This document shows, piece by piece, positions 1 to 9,788 of a DNA stretch of 64,000 nt. The DNA comes from Oceanimonas sp. GK1 (GTDB taxonomy: Bacteria > Pseudomonadota > Gammaproteobacteria > Enterobacterales > Aeromonadaceae). The first letter of the stretch is position 1; each line of letters opens with the position of its first letter. Under the pieces are notes generated by a model. It saw only the letters and a list, made by a program, of their open reading frames with translations. It had not been told where the DNA came from and made no database searches. The stretch spans positions 62,001 through 126,000 of the forward strand of contig NC_016745.1 in the NCBI RefSeq assembly GCF_000243075.1, written 5' to 3'. Both the position numbers and the translations under genes were made by a program.

Positions 1-37
1 GGCCATCACCGGCCTCGACCTCACGGGAGAAGCATGA
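1..37 (+). CDS. 3' end of an upstream gene (partial)
   Basis: The second reading frame is open from the window edge and ends with a TGA at 35-37, giving the tail [11 protein letters not shown]. The stop overlaps the ATG of the DoxX gene in an ATGA arrangement, which is what translationally coupled operon genes look like. In many proteobacteria the gene before such a DoxX/sigma pair encodes a DUF2063 (BufC/HvfC-like) protein. Eleven residues are too few to confirm that here, so identity is left open. Confidence 0.5.
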   Translation, partial: AITGLDLTGEA

Positions 38-519
38 TGCATGTCCCTCACACCCTGTGCGCCTGGCGCGAGCGGCTGAACCGACTGCCCCATTCGCTGA
101 TCGCCCTGCTGGGCCGTTTTTCCATCGCTGCCGTGTTCTGGCGCTCGGGCCAGACCAAGGTGGACCACTTCGCCCTCGACATCGTCAGCGGCGAAGTCAG
201 CCTCGGCTGGCCCAGCCTGAGCCCGTCGGCGGTGTTTTTGTTCCGGGAAGAGTACCGGCTGCCGCTGATTTCCCCGGAGCTGGCCGCCCTGCTGGCGGCC
301 AGTGCCGAACACCTGTTTCCCTTGCTGCTGTTGTTGGGTCTAGCCACCCGGCTGTCGGCACTGGCACTGCTTGGCATGACCCTGGTGATCCAGCTACTGG
401 TGTATCCGGGCGCCTGGCCGCTGCACGGCCTCTGGGCCACGGTGCTGTTGTTGCTGGTGGCCCGGGGACCGGGCGTGGTGTCACTGGATCATTGGCTAAC
501 CAGAAGGCGCTGTGATTAA
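34..519 (+). CDS. DoxX family inner-membrane protein
   Basis: This 161-residue protein has four hydrophobic segments (roughly residues 18-38, 80-105, 108-128 and 130-152) and the DoxX-like start of the first helix, with the [14 protein letters not shown] motif. DoxX/DoxD proteins are small membrane proteins tied to redox or sulfur chemistry, but their exact role in most bacteria is unknown. It starts at the ATG that overlaps the preceding stop and is followed closely by an ECF sigma factor and a zinc-finger anti-sigma. That order (DUF2282, DUF692, DUF2063, DoxX, sigma, anti-sigma) is typical of bufferin-type copper or metal stress operons. The link to bufferins is inferred from order alone because the first genes lie outside the window. 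Confidence 0.8.
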   Translation: MMHVPHTLCAWRERLNRLPHSLIALLGRFSIAAVFWRSGQTKVDHFALDIVSGEVSLGWPSLSPSAVFLFREEYRLPLISPELAALLAASAEHLFPLLLLLGLATRLSALALLGMTLVIQLLVYPGAWPLHGLWATVLLLLVARGPGVVSLDHWLTRRRCD

Positions 520-550
520 CTGCTATCAGACCCCACTGACAAGGATCGTC

Positions 551-1138
551 ATGGCAACGCCTTCGAATGCCTCACCCGGGCTGAACGAGCAACTGCGCCT
601 GCAACTGCTGAAGTTCGCCACCCTGCAACTGCGCGACTCCCACTCGGCGGAAGACGCGGTGCAGGAGGCCATGCTCGGGGCCTTTCGCTACGCCGGCTCC
701 TTTCATGGCCGTGCCGCCTACAAGACCTGGGTGTTTGCCATTCTCAAGCACAAGATTGCCGATCAGCTCCGCCAGCGCCAGCGGCTGACCACGGTCAGCG
801 AACTGAGCGACGAGGCCGACCAGCCGTTTGAAGACACCCTGTTCAACCAGGCCGGACGCTGGCACAGAGAAGAGCGCCCCATGCGCTGGAGCTCCCCCGA
901 CGACAGCCTGGAAGACGAGCGTTTCTGGCATATTTTCGAGGCCTGTCTCGACGGCCTGCCGGCGCGCCAGGCCAGAGTGTTCATGATGCGGGAATTTGTG
1001 GGGCTGGAAAGCCCGGAAATCTGCGCCGAGCTGGCACTCACCGTCAGCCACCTCAACGTATTGCTGTACCGGGCCCGGCTCAGGCTGCGCGAATGCCTGG
1101 AAAACCGCTGGCAACGGGAAGGAGACTGCTCATGCTGA
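551..1138 (+). CDS. ECF-type RNA polymerase sigma factor
   Basis: A 195-residue sigma-70 family protein of the extracytoplasmic-function type. Region 2 is visible near residues 15-80 (DSHSAEDAVQEAMLGAF, then the FHGRAAYKTWVFAILKHKI stretch). Region 4 is near residues 130-185, with LPARQARVFMMREFVG and the helix-turn-helix SPEICAELALTVSHLNVLLY. An in-frame ATG lies upstream at 512 but would overlap the DoxX stop. MATPSN at 551 is preferred because conserved region 2 begins shortly after it. The gene overlaps the following anti-sigma gene by 7 bp, so the two are probably translated as a pair. It likely controls its own operon and the upstream metal-stress genes; this is inference from context. 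Confidence 0.88.
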   Translation: MATPSNASPGLNEQLRLQLLKFATLQLRDSHSAEDAVQEAMLGAFRYAGSFHGRAAYKTWVFAILKHKIADQLRQRQRLTTVSELSDEADQPFEDTLFNQAGRWHREERPMRWSSPDDSLEDERFWHIFEACLDGLPARQARVFMMREFVGLESPEICAELALTVSHLNVLLYRARLRLRECLENRWQREGDCSC

Positions 1139-1314
1139 AATGTCGCCAGGCCACCCGGCTGATGTCCGAAAGCCAGGAGCGGCCCCTCACTCCCCGGGAA
1201 AAGCTGTCGCTCAGGCTACACACCCTGATGTGCCGCGCCTGCCACCACTTTCAGCAGCAGTTGCCGGTGCTGCGCCGGCTGAGCCGCCGCTATGTCCGGC
1301 GCAAGGACGAATAA
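1132..1314 (+). CDS. Short zinc-finger (zf-HC2-like) anti-sigma factor
   Basis: A 60-residue cytoplasmic protein beginning MLKCRQATRLMSESQERPL, overlapping the sigma gene by 7 bp. The first Cys together with the later HTLMCRACHHF segment gives the His-x3-Cys-x2-Cys zinc-binding pattern of ZAS anti-sigma factors. No membrane helix follows, so this is the short soluble type that usually pairs with ECF factors in DUF2282/DUF692 loci. Releasing the sigma factor when the zinc site is oxidised or loses metal would fit the family, but no sensing mechanism can be read from the sequence. Confidence 0.78.
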   Translation: MLKCRQATRLMSESQERPLTPREKLSLRLHTLMCRACHHFQQQLPVLRRLSRRYVRRKDE

Positions 1315-1319
1315 CCACC

Positions 1320-2873
1320 TCAGCGCTTGAGCCGCAGCACCAGATCGTGCAGCTCGGTGGCCACCGACTGTAATGCTACCAGGCTGCTGGCGGCGGCGTC
1401 CGACTGGGCCAGCCCCGTGTCCGACAGCCTGGCCATGTGCACCGCCTGCCGGTTGATGTCTTCCGCCACCCGGGCCTGCTGCTCCACCGCCGAGGCCATC
1501 TGCAGCGACATATCAGCAATGCGGGACACCGCCGAGACAATACTGCTCAGGGTATGTTCGGTTTCCAGCACTCGGGCTAGCCCCGACTCGGCGCTGATTT
1601 TGCCCTGTTCGGCCACGTCCACCGAGGCGCCGGCACCAGCGGTCAGCTCCGCCACAATATGATGAATTTCCCTGGTCGACGCCCGGGTCCGCGCCGCCAG
1701 CTGGCGTACCTCGTCGGCCACCACCGCAAAGCCCCGCCCCTGCTCGCCAGCCCGGGCCGCCTCAATGGCGGCGTTGAGCGCCAGCAGGTTGGTCTGCTCC
1801 GACAGGCTTTCAATCATGCCCGCCACCCGGGCAATGCCGGCGGTCTGCTGCGCCAGCCGCTGCACCTCGCCGCTGATGTTGTCGACGGTGGTTTTCAGCC
1901 CGGCAATGGCCTCCCGGGTCACCCCGGCCACCTCCAGCCCCTGGCGGGCCATGCGGCTGGCGCTGTCGGCCTGGCTGGCGGTTTCCTGCACATGGGCGGT
2001 CACGTCGTTGATGGTGGCGGTCATCTCGTTCATGGCGGTGGCCACCTGTTCGGTTTCCTGACGCAGGCTGGCCATGCCGTCCCGGGCCTGACGGGACTGC
2101 ACATGGCCATGGTCGGAGCGGTGGCTGACCTGGCCGGCGGCGTCTTCAATGCGGGTAATTATGGCCATCAAGCGGGCCTGTTCGCTGCGAATACCCACCT
2201 TCAGCCGGCCCGGCATGCCCTGCTCCCGGCTGTGAGTGTGCATGGCAAGCTGGTGGCGAAAGGCGCCCCCCAGCAGCTCGTCCAGCCGCTGCAGGGTCTG
2301 GCGATGCAGATGGCTCACCCAGCCGCCAAAGGCCGCCAGTGACAACAGTTCCAGCGTCATGGCTGCATGAATGTATTCGGCCAGAAACAGGCCGGCGGCC
2401 ACCCCCTGACTCGCCCCCAGCCACACCCAGGGATTGCCGAGCCAGTTTGGCCGTGGCAGGCGTTTGCCCGCCTGCAGCCGAGCATAGAGCCGCTCGGCCC
2501 GGGCCACGTCGTCCCGCTCCGGGCAGGCCCGCACCGACTCAAAGCCCACCAGGGCGCCATCTTCGGTAATGGGAGAGACATAGGCATCCACCCAGTAATA
2601 GTCGCCATTCTTGCAGCGGTTTTTTACCAGTCCCATCCAGGGCTTGCCCGCCTTGAGGTGGTCCCACATCACCTTGAACGCGGCCGCCGGCATGTCGGGA
2701 TGGCGCACGATGTTATGGGGCTGACCCACCAGCTCTGCCCGGCTGTAACCGCTGACGTTCACAAAGGCGTCGTTGCAGTGAAGAATCTTGCCGTCCATAT
2801 CCGTGGTGGACACCAGCCGTTCATTGGCATCAAAGGTGCGTTCATTGCCGGTAACGGGAAGGTTTTTTCGCAT
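1320..2873 (-). CDS. aer: Aer-like PAS/methyl-accepting chemotaxis (aerotaxis) receptor
   Basis: 517 residues. Residues about 15-115 form a PAS domain closely resembling the FAD-binding PAS of E. coli Aer, including [16 protein letters not shown] and the [13 protein letters not shown] loop. A hydrophobic hairpin follows at about 148-190 and serves as membrane anchor; there is no periplasmic sensor domain. The C-terminal half is a chemoreceptor signalling domain with the highly conserved hairpin tip [17 protein letters not shown]. The protein should sense redox or oxygen through flavin and signal to CheA/CheW. The reading frame extends further upstream, but MRKNLPV at 2873 is chosen because Aer homologues begin just before the PAS domain. 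No che genes are nearby. Confidence 0.88.
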   Translation of the reverse strand: MRKNLPVTGNERTFDANERLVSTTDMDGKILHCNDAFVNVSGYSRAELVGQPHNIVRHPDMPAAAFKVMWDHLKAGKPWMGLVKNRCKNGDYYWVDAYVSPITEDGALVGFESVRACPERDDVARAERLYARLQAGKRLPRPNWLGNPWVWLGASQGVAAGLFLAEYIHAAMTLELLSLAAFGGWVSHLHRQTLQRLDELLGGAFRHQLAMHTHSREQGMPGRLKVGIRSEQARLMAIITRIEDAAGQVSHRSDHGHVQSRQARDGMASLRQETEQVATAMNEMTATINDVTAHVQETASQADSASRMARQGLEVAGVTREAIAGLKTTVDNISGEVQRLAQQTAGIARVAGMIESLSEQTNLLALNAAIEAARAGEQGRGFAVVADEVRQLAARTRASTREIHHIVAELTAGAGASVDVAEQGKISAESGLARVLETEHTLSSIVSAVSRIADMSLQMASAVEQQARVAEDINRQAVHMARLSDTGLAQSDAAASSLVALQSVATELHDLVLRLKR

Positions 2874-3209
2874 GCCATATCCTTGCTCAACTGCAGGTAC
2901 TCGCCGCCCGGGCGAACCCGCGTGAATAATAAGGAATAACGACGCCCGCCGCGCTTTTCCTGACCCGAATATCATTTTTATGTGCCGGGACTTAAATAAA
3001 ACACCCAAACGCGCCCTATCCCGCGCGGCAACTCCCTGACTATTTCTTTCTTATTTGAACTCGAACACTTAAGTCCCGCCGCCCAAGTGTCATACAATGG
3101 GCGCCGGAAATTCCGCGCAGCGGTTCCTGTCGAGCGCCAGTACCGAATACCCTCTGGTACCAGGCCCGGCCGCTGCTCCCCCAACATCAACCTGGGAAAT
3201 AGGGAAATA
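2874..3209. other. Intergenic region between aer and icd
   Basis: About 336 bases between two divergent genes. It must hold both promoters. The only clear structure is a perfect 10-bp inverted repeat, cgggacttaa at 2986-2995 and its complement at 3069-3078, about 73 bp apart. No confident -35/-10 pair, terminator or small gene was seen. Open frames crossing the region lack coding features. Confidence 0.5.
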
Positions 3210-5441
3210 ATGACCAACAAAACATCGACCATCGTCTATACCCTGACCGACGAAGCCCCCGCACTGGCCACCTACTCCTTGCTGCCCATCATTCGCACCT
3301 TTACCGACGCCGCCGGCATTGATGTCACCCTGAGCGACATTTCTCTGGCCGGCCGCGTTCTGGCCGCCTTTCCGGAGCGCCTGACCGACGAGCAACGGGT
3401 TGCCGACGGTCTGGCCGAACTGGGCAAGCTGACGCAGGATCCCCACGCCAACATCATCAAGCTGCCCAACATCAGTGCCTCCGTGCCGCAGCTGCGCGCC
3501 TGCATCAAGGAGCTGCAATCCCAGGGTTATAACGTGCCCGATTTCCCGGAAGAGCCGAAAACCGACGAAGACAAGGCCATTCGCGAAGCCTATTCCAAAA
3601 TCCTCGGCAGCGCCGTGAACCCGGTACTGCGCCAGGGCAACTCCGACCGTCGCGCTCCCGCCGCGGTCAAGGCCTTTGCCCGTAAATACCCCCACTCCAT
3701 GGGTGCCTGGAGCAAGGCGTCGCGCTCCCACGCCGACTACATGAACGGCGGTGATTTCTTCTCCAGCGAGCAGTCCGTGACCATGGACAAGGCGCAAACC
3801 GTGCGCATCGAGTTCATCGGCCAGGACGGCAAACCCCAGCTGAAGAAAGAGCTGGCGCTGCAGGCCGGCGAAGTGCTGGACAGCATGTTCATGAGCGCCA
3901 AGGCGCTGGAAGCCTTCTTTGAGCAGACCCTGCAGGACTGCAAGGATGCCGGCGTGATGTGGTCCCTGCACGTCAAGGCCACCATGATGAAGGTGTCTCA
4001 CCCCATCGTGTTCGGCCATGCGGTCAAGGTGTTCTACAAGGAAGTGTTCGACAAGTACGGCAAGTTGTTTGAAGAGCTGGGCGTCAACCCCAACAACGGC
4101 ATGAGCAGCGTACTGGAGAAGATCAAGACCCTGCCCCAGTCTACCCAGGAAGAAATCGAGCAGGCCATTCACGACTGCTACGAGCATCGTCCGGAAATGG
4201 CCATGGTCGACTCGGTCAAGGGCATTACCAACCTGCACGTGCCGAGCGACGTGATCGTGGACGCCTCCATGCCGGCCATGATCCGCAACTCCGGCCAGAT
4301 GTGGGGTCGCGACGGCAAGCTGAAGGACACCAAGGCGGTCATGCCCGAGTCCACCTATGCCCGCATCTACCAGGAAGTGATCAACTTCTGCAAAACCAAC
4401 GGCGCTTTCGACCCGCGCACCATGGGCTCGGTATCCAACGTGGGCCTGATGGCGATGAAGGCCGAGGAATACGGCTCCCACGACAAGACCTTTGAAATGA
4501 CCGAAAACGGCACCATGCGCGTGGTGAACGAAGCCGGTGAGGTGCTGATGCAGCACGAGGTGGAAAAAGGCGACATCTGGCGTGCCTGCCAGACCAAGGA
4601 CGCGGCCATTCGCGACTGGGTCAAGCTGGCGGTGAACCGCGCCCGCAACTCCGCCACCCCGGCGGTGTTCTGGCTGGACGACGAGCGTGCCCACGACAAC
4701 GAGCTGCGCAAGAAGGTGAACACCTACCTGCAGGAGCACGATCTGACCGGTCTGGACATTCATATCATGTCCTACAACGAGGCCATCCGCTTCTCCATGG
4801 AGCGCATGAAGCGCGGCAAGGACACCATCTCGGTGACCGGCAACGTGCTGCGTGACTACCTCACCGATCTGTTCCCCATCATGGAACTGGGCACCTCCGC
4901 CAAGATGCTGTCCATCGTGCCCATGCTGGCCGGTGGCGGCATGTACGAGACCGGTGCCGGCGGCTCTGCGCCCAAGCACGTGCAGCAGCTGATGGAAGAA
5001 AACCACCTGCGCTGGGACTCCCTGGGTGAGTTCCTGGCCCTGGCGGTCTCCCTGGAAGAGCTGGGCATCAAGGAAGGCAACGACCGCGCCAAGCTGCTGG
5101 CCAAGTGCCTGGACAAGGCCACCGAGCTGCTGCTGGACAACGGCAAGTCGCCGTCCCGCCGCGCCGGTGAGCTGGACAACCGGGGCAGCCACTTCTACCT
5201 GGCCCTGTACTGGGCCCAGGAGCTGGCGGCGCAAACCGAAGACGAGGCGCTGGCCGCCCATTTCGCGCCCCTGGCCAAGGCCCTGGCCGACAACGAAGCC
5301 AAGATTGTGGCAGAGCTGAACGCGGTGCAGGGCAAGTCTGCCGGCGTACACGGCTACTACCACGCCAGCCCCGCCGAGCTGGAACAGGTGATGCGTCCCA
5401 GCGCCACCCTGAACCAAACTCTGGCCCAGCTGAACGGCTAA
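3210..5441 (+). CDS. icd: Monomeric NADP-dependent isocitrate dehydrogenase
   Basis: 743 residues, the usual size of the monomeric NADP-IDH family (about 740), which converts isocitrate to 2-oxoglutarate in the TCA cycle and supplies NADPH. Family landmarks read along the chain include [15 protein letters not shown] near the N-terminus, [38 protein letters not shown], the [13 protein letters not shown] segment, and [20 protein letters not shown]. It starts at ATG 3210, where [17 protein letters not shown] matches the family N-terminus; the frame is open further 5' but that part is not coding. A strong terminator follows. It appears to be a single-gene unit. Confidence 0.96.
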   Translation: MTNKTSTIVYTLTDEAPALATYSLLPIIRTFTDAAGIDVTLSDISLAGRVLAAFPERLTDEQRVADGLAELGKLTQDPHANIIKLPNISASVPQLRACIKELQSQGYNVPDFPEEPKTDEDKAIREAYSKILGSAVNPVLRQGNSDRRAPAAVKAFARKYPHSMGAWSKASRSHADYMNGGDFFSSEQSVTMDKAQTVRIEFIGQDGKPQLKKELALQAGEVLDSMFMSAKALEAFFEQTLQDCKDAGVMWSLHVKATMMKVSHPIVFGHAVKVFYKEVFDKYGKLFEELGVNPNNGMSSVLEKIKTLPQSTQEEIEQAIHDCYEHRPEMAMVDSVKGITNLHVPSDVIVDASMPAMIRNSGQMWGRDGKLKDTKAVMPESTYARIYQEVINFCKTNGAFDPRTMGSVSNVGLMAMKAEEYGSHDKTFEMTENGTMRVVNEAGEVLMQHEVEKGDIWRACQTKDAAIRDWVKLAVNRARNSATPAVFWLDDERAHDNELRKKVNTYLQEHDLTGLDIHIMSYNEAIRFSMERMKRGKDTISVTGNVLRDYLTDLFPIMELGTSAKMLSIVPMLAGGGMYETGAGGSAPKHVQQLMEENHLRWDSLGEFLALAVSLEELGIKEGNDRAKLLAKCLDKATELLLDNGKSPSRRAGELDNRGSHFYLALYWAQELAAQTEDEALAAHFAPLAKALADNEAKIVAELNAVQGKSAGVHGYYHASPAELEQVMRPSATLNQTLAQLNG

Positions 5442-5462
5442 GTTCCTTGTTACTCCCTATTC

Positions 5463-5489
5463 AAAACCCGGCTGCGGCCGGGTTTTTTT
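5463..5489 (+). terminator. Rho-independent terminator after icd
   Basis: A GC-only stem (cccggc / gccggg) with a four-base loop is followed by seven Ts, 22 bases after the icd stop codon. Confidence 0.9.
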
Positions 5490-5660
5490 ATGGCCCAGAG
5501 TTTACCTTCGCCCAATCTGGGCGCCCTTCACCCGCCGGGCAGACGGGCTCATGATAGACTCACTGTGGTCTTTTTTATCAGGACGGGAATGGCCTTGGCC
5601 TGCCTCGGCCTGGCCAGGGAGCGGCTTTACACCCCTTTGCAACCTCGGAGCATCACCTCT

Positions 5661-6413
5661 ATGAACCGAACCATCATGTATTCTCTCGCCACCCTGCCAC
5701 TGCTGGCCGCGCCGGCCATGGCCCAGTCCTGGAGTGGCAGCATCGGTGTGTCTGCCACTCAGGCCCCCGATTACCTGGGCAGCGACGACTACAAGGCCAG
5801 AGTGCTGCCGGATGCCAATCTCAGATATGGGGAGCTGTTTTACCTCAACTGGCGCGACGGCCTGGGCTGGAACCTGTACCGGCAGCAGAACTGGACCCTG
5901 TCCCCCTTTGTGGGCTACCTCCCCGGGCGGGACAACGACGGCGATCTGCATCGCTTTGACAAGGTGGACGACGGCCTGAGCGGCGGCCTGCGCCTGAGCT
6001 ACCAGCCCGGCCTCTGGCGCCTGAGCCTGCAGGCCCAGACCCCGCTGAGCGGCGATGTGGATGGCTACCAGCTGACCCTGCGCGCCGGCTGGCGGGATCA
6101 GCTGGCCCCCGGCTGGACCGCCGGATTCGGTCCCAGCCTGACCTACAGCAGCAAGGAATGGACCCAAAGCCTGTTCCGGGTTTCAGCCAGCGATGCCGCC
6201 CGCAGCGGCTTTACTCGCTATGAGCCCGGTGACGGCTACTGGCGCCTGGGGTTCAGCGGCAATATCAACTACCGCTTTGCCCCCGACTGGTCGGTCACCG
6301 GGGTTGCCGGTGTCACCCAGCTGACCGGGGATGCCAAAGACAGCCCCATAGTGCGCCAGGCCGGCGACGCCACTCAGGCTCTGGCGGGCATGGTACTGAG
6401 CTACCACTTCTGA
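5661..6413 (+). CDS. MipA/OmpV family outer membrane protein
   Basis: 250 residues with a clean signal peptide (MNRTIMYSLATLPLLAAPAMAQ, cleavage after AMA). The rest alternates polar and hydrophobic residues as in a beta-barrel and ends in a C-terminal Phe (LSYHF), the usual sign for outer membrane insertion. The start of the mature part (GSIGVSATQAPDYLGSDDYK) is the typical MipA/OmpV opening. Family members are 10-12 strand barrels with roles suggested in murein assembly (MipA) or as porins; no precise role can be assigned here. ATG 5661 is used because it begins the signal peptide; the longer frame from 5490 begins inside the icd terminator. A terminator follows. Confidence 0.88.
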   Translation: MNRTIMYSLATLPLLAAPAMAQSWSGSIGVSATQAPDYLGSDDYKARVLPDANLRYGELFYLNWRDGLGWNLYRQQNWTLSPFVGYLPGRDNDGDLHRFDKVDDGLSGGLRLSYQPGLWRLSLQAQTPLSGDVDGYQLTLRAGWRDQLAPGWTAGFGPSLTYSSKEWTQSLFRVSASDAARSGFTRYEPGDGYWRLGFSGNINYRFAPDWSVTGVAGVTQLTGDAKDSPIVRQAGDATQALAGMVLSYHF

Positions 6414-6436
6414 GCCCCGCCCGGCTCCCGCGCAGT

Positions 6437-6464
6437 AAAAACAGGCAACCCGGGTTGCCTGTTT
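6437..6464 (+). terminator. Rho-independent terminator after the MipA gene
   Basis: Perfect inverted repeat aaaacaggcaaccc / gggttgcctgtttt, 24 bases downstream of the stop codon. The arms begin in A and end in T, so it could work in both directions. Confidence 0.85.
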
Positions 6465-6774
6465 TGCCGTTCGGCGACTACGCTTTTTTCAGCCTCCATG
6501 AACTATTTAGTTACCACCACAACATTTTGAACCCTATCTTTTAAGGGGGTTAAATGCTTGCCGAACGGTAAGAAAAAACACGCCAAAAACCATCAAAAAA
6601 CCAATAAATAAAGGCAAAAAAACACAAAATAAACCACTAAACACATCCATACTCTTTTTGCGCAACTTCACCAAAACGGACTTGTACGCGCCCCTTTTCT
6701 TGCGTCTTTTTGCTTATTTTGCCAGTCTATAAACGCGATTAAGGTTAGAACACAAAACCATAACGGAGCATCAA
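6465..6774. other. AT-rich leader region upstream of teaA
   Basis: About 310 bases, much richer in A and T than its surroundings, with long A tracts between about 6565 and 6640 on the plus strand. A TATAAA at 6728-6733 is a possible -10 element, but no well-spaced -35 could be identified. The region is a good candidate for an osmotically regulated, bendable promoter, which is inference from composition and from the salt-inducible nature of teaABC in Halomonas. Confidence 0.4.
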
Positions 6775-7797
6775 ATGGATATGCAAAAGGGATTCAAGTT
6801 CAACAAACTGGCCGGCCTCTCGGCCCTGGCCCTGTTCGCCTGTGGCGCCGCCCAAGCCGATACCTGGCGCTACGCTCACGAGGAATACGAAGGCGACGTG
6901 CAGGATGTGTTCGCCTACAAATTCAAGGAATACATCGAAGACAACTCGGATCACCAGCTGCAGATCTACCGCTTCGGCGAACTGGGCGAGTCCGATGACA
7001 TCATGGAACAGACCCAGGCCGGCATTCTGAACTTCGTGAACCAGTCTCCCGGCTTTACCGGTGCCCTGATCCCGGAAGCCCAAATCTTCTTCATTCCCTA
7101 CCTGATGCCGACCGAGATGGAAGACGTGGTGACCTTCTTCCGTGAAAGTGAGGCCATCAATGAAAAATTCCCGGCGCTGTATGCAGAAAAAGGCCTGGAA
7201 CTGCTGCAGATGTACCCGGAAGGGGAGTTCGTGGTGACCCTGGACGAGCCCATCACCACTCCGGAACAGCTCAAGAACAAGAAAGTACGAGTCATGACCA
7301 ACCCGCTGCTGTCGGAAACCTACTCCGCCTTTGGCGCCACCCCCACCCCCCTGCCCTGGGGCGAGGTATACGGTGCCCTGCAGACCAATATGATTCAGGG
7401 ACAGGAGAACCCCATTTTCTGGATCGAATCCGGCGGCTTGTATGAAGTGTCCCCCAACCTGATCTTCACCGGTCACGGCTGGTTTACCACCGCCATGATG
7501 GCCAACCAGGACTTCTACAACGGCCTGTCGGACGAAGACAAGCAACTGGTGCAAAAGGCCGCCGACTACGCCTTTGAGGAAATCCTCACCCACATCGACG
7601 GCCTGGCCGAACGCTCGCTGAAAAAAATCACCAGCAGCAGCGACAAGGTCACCGTCACCCGTCTGAACGAAGAGCAGATCGCCGCCTTCCGTGCCCGCGC
7701 GCCCCAGGTGGAAGCCAAGTTCATTGAAATGACCGGTGACAGCGGCAAGGAGCTGCTCAATACCTTTAAGCAAGACCTTGAAAAAATTAGCAACTAA
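6775..7797 (+). CDS. teaA: TRAP transporter substrate-binding protein, ectoine type (TeaA-like)
   Basis: 340 residues with a signal peptide ending CGAAQA. The mature protein begins [19 protein letters not shown] and contains [39 protein letters not shown] and [10 protein letters not shown]. These match the Halomonas elongata ectoine/hydroxyectoine binding protein TeaA from memory almost segment for segment. It is a DctP-family periplasmic protein that should deliver ectoines to the TeaBC permease. GGAG at 6765-6768 lies 6 bases before ATG 6775; a second ATG at 6781 is also possible. It heads an operon with small and large permease genes and a TeaD-like UspA protein. A terminator-like hairpin follows the gene. 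Confidence 0.9.
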   Translation: MDMQKGFKFNKLAGLSALALFACGAAQADTWRYAHEEYEGDVQDVFAYKFKEYIEDNSDHQLQIYRFGELGESDDIMEQTQAGILNFVNQSPGFTGALIPEAQIFFIPYLMPTEMEDVVTFFRESEAINEKFPALYAEKGLELLQMYPEGEFVVTLDEPITTPEQLKNKKVRVMTNPLLSETYSAFGATPTPLPWGEVYGALQTNMIQGQENPIFWIESGGLYEVSPNLIFTGHGWFTTAMMANQDFYNGLSDEDKQLVQKAADYAFEEILTHIDGLAERSLKKITSSSDKVTVTRLNEEQIAAFRARAPQVEAKFIEMTGDSGKELLNTFKQDLEKISN

Positions 7798-7805
7798 ATC
7801 ACAAC

Positions 7806-7830
7806 GGGGCGTGCGCGCCCCTTTCTCTTT
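7806..7830 (+). terminator. Intra-operon hairpin between teaA and teaB (partial terminator)
   Basis: Six-bp GC stem (ggggcg / cgcccc) with loop tgcg, then a pyrimidine tract tttctcttt, starting 9 bases after the teaA stop. It sits inside the operon. The likely effect is partial termination or 3' protection so that the binding protein is made in excess over the permeases, as is common for binding-protein importers. Confidence 0.65.
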
Positions 7831-7859
7831 CGGCCCCTATTCCGGCCAGGGAGCACGAA

Positions 7860-8456
7860 ATGTCTGACAAAAAACAGGAAACCGTCGAAGACGATACCGC
7901 CGGCTACACCTCGGGCCTGCCCGGTGTGCTGGGCTGGGTAGACGAGTGGATAGCCCGCATTGAAGCCGTGATGCTGGCAGCGGGGGTGCTGCTGATGGCC
8001 ATCAATACCTGCGCCAATGTCATTGCCCGCTTCGTGTTTGGCGAAGGCTTTTTCTTCTCCGGCGAAATCAACCGCATACTCATCATTCTTATCACCTTTG
8101 CCGGCCTGGGCTACGCCGCCCGCCACGGTCGCCATATTCGCATGTCGGCCCTGTACGATTCCCTCCCGATGAAGCTGCGCAAAGGACTCATGGTGCTGAT
8201 TGCCCTGTTCACCTCAGTGGTGATGTTTTTTCTCTGTTACCACGCCTACGGCTATATCGAAACCCTGTACGGCCGGGGCCGCATTCTGCCGGCATTGGGC
8301 TTTGAAATCTGGTGGATTTACCTGTGGGTACCGGTGGGCTTTGCCATTACCGGCATTCAGTATTTTCTGACCGCCGTCAAAAATATCACCAGCCGGGGGG
8401 TGTACCTGTCGACCGGTGTGCCGGACGGCTATGGCGACACCGAAACCGAAGTCTAA
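7860..8456 (+). CDS. teaB: TRAP transporter small permease (TeaB-like)
   Basis: 198 residues of the DctQ family with four predicted membrane helices (about 38-60, 72-90, 112-135 and 155-178). The loop [20 protein letters not shown] between helices 2 and 3 is the usual DctQ signature region. It sits between teaA and teaC with 12 bp to teaC, so it is the small membrane subunit of the same ectoine-type TRAP importer. The N-terminus has a soluble extension of about 30 residues. Assignment as TeaB rests mainly on its partners. Confidence 0.9.
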   Translation: MSDKKQETVEDDTAGYTSGLPGVLGWVDEWIARIEAVMLAAGVLLMAINTCANVIARFVFGEGFFFSGEINRILIILITFAGLGYAARHGRHIRMSALYDSLPMKLRKGLMVLIALFTSVVMFFLCYHAYGYIETLYGRGRILPALGFEIWWIYLWVPVGFAITGIQYFLTAVKNITSRGVYLSTGVPDGYGDTETEV

Positions 8457-8468
8457 AGGGCGAACTCC

Positions 8469-9755
8469 ATGGCAACACTGTTAATGTCGATCATGATTGG
8501 GCTGCTGCTGCTGGGCTTTCCCATGATGATTCCGCTGATCACCGCCTCCGTGGTTGGCTTTGTAATGATGTTCGATGGCTTTGGCCAGATGGGCACCTTT
8601 ATTCAGCAAATGATGGGGGGCATTCGCCCGGCGTCGCTGATCGCCGTGCCCATGTTTATTCTCGCCGCCGACATCATGACCCGGGGCCACTCCGCCGACC
8701 GGCTGATCAACATGGTGATGGCCTTTATCGGTCACATCAAGGGCGGGCTGGCCATCAGCACCGCCACCTCCTGCACCCTGTTCGGTGCCGTGTCCGGCTC
8801 CACCCAGGCCACCGTGGTGGCGGTGGGCTCGCCGCTGCGCCCCAAGATGCTCAAGGCCGGCTATTCCGATCCCTTTACCCTGGCCCTGATCATCAATGCC
8901 AGTGACATCGCCTTTCTGATCCCACCCAGCATCGGCATGATCATCTACGGCGTCATTTCGGAAACCTCCATCGCCGAGCTCTTTATCGCCGGTATCGGAC
9001 CGGGCCTGTTGATCCTGTTTATGTTCTCGCTGTATTGCCTGTATTACGCGCACAAAAACGGCGTGCCCACCGAGCCCAAAGCCAGCTGGCGCGAGCGGGG
9101 AGTGGCGGTGCGCGAGGCCCTGTGGCCGCTGTTTTTTCCGGTGATCATCGTCGGCGGTATTTACGGCGGTATTTTCAGCCCCACCGAGGCCGCCGCCGTC
9201 TGCGTGCTCTACGCCTTTTTGCTGGAATTCGTGGTGTTCCGCTCGCTCAAGCTGCCCGACATTTACCGCATCGCCAAGTCCACCGGGCTGATTACCGCCG
9301 TGGTGTTTATTCTGGTGGCGGTGGGTAACGGCTTTTCCTGGATATTGTCGTTCGCCCAGGTGCCCCAGACCATTCTGGAGTCGGTCGGGGTGAACGAGGC
9401 CGGCCCGACCGGTGTGCTGATCGCCATTTGCGTGGCCTTCTTTATTGCCTGCATGTTCGTGGATCCCATCGTGGTGATCCTGGTGCTGACGCCCATTTTT
9501 GCCCCGGCCATTCAGTCCACCGGCCTGGATCCGGTGCTGGTGGGGGTACTGATCACCCTGCAGGTGGCCATCGGCTCGGCCACACCGCCCTTTGGCTGTG
9601 ACATCTTCACCGCCATCGCCATTTTCAAGCGCCCCTATCTGGAAGTCATTCGCGGCACGCCGCCCTTTATCTTTATGCTGGTGGCCGCCGCCGGGCTGAT
9701 TATCGCCTTTCCGGAGATCGCGCTTTATTTCAGGGATCTGGCCTTTGCGGACTGA
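8469..9755 (+). CDS. teaC: TRAP transporter large permease (TeaC-like)
   Basis: 428 residues of the DctM family, almost wholly hydrophobic with about 11-12 helices. Family segments include MFILAADIMTRGHSADRL near residue 60, SGSTQATVVAVGS near 115, and the IGSATPPFGCDIFT motif near 375. It forms the sodium-driven translocation channel with TeaB, taking substrate from TeaA. The spacing in the operon is tight on the 5' side and 33 bp to teaD on the 3' side. Confidence 0.92.
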   Translation: MATLLMSIMIGLLLLGFPMMIPLITASVVGFVMMFDGFGQMGTFIQQMMGGIRPASLIAVPMFILAADIMTRGHSADRLINMVMAFIGHIKGGLAISTATSCTLFGAVSGSTQATVVAVGSPLRPKMLKAGYSDPFTLALIINASDIAFLIPPSIGMIIYGVISETSIAELFIAGIGPGLLILFMFSLYCLYYAHKNGVPTEPKASWRERGVAVREALWPLFFPVIIVGGIYGGIFSPTEAAAVCVLYAFLLEFVVFRSLKLPDIYRIAKSTGLITAVVFILVAVGNGFSWILSFAQVPQTILESVGVNEAGPTGVLIAICVAFFIACMFVDPIVVILVLTPIFAPAIQSTGLDPVLVGVLITLQVAIGSATPPFGCDIFTAIAIFKRPYLEVIRGTPPFIFMLVAAAGLIIAFPEIALYFRDLAFAD

Positions 9756-9788
9756 TGCCCGGCGCCGAACAGTGAGAAAGGAGGCAGT

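Noticed and set aside
3087-3209. Upstream in-frame extension of icd (41 extra codons)
   Set aside because: The extension has no family similarity and no ribosome site; monomeric IDH proteins begin at the MTNKT position.
3090-5417. A 775-codon open frame on the minus strand opposite icd
   Set aside because: It is rich in Gly, His, Gln and Val with no domain pattern, and exactly shadows a well-supported enzyme gene. Long antisense frames are expected in GC-rich DNA.
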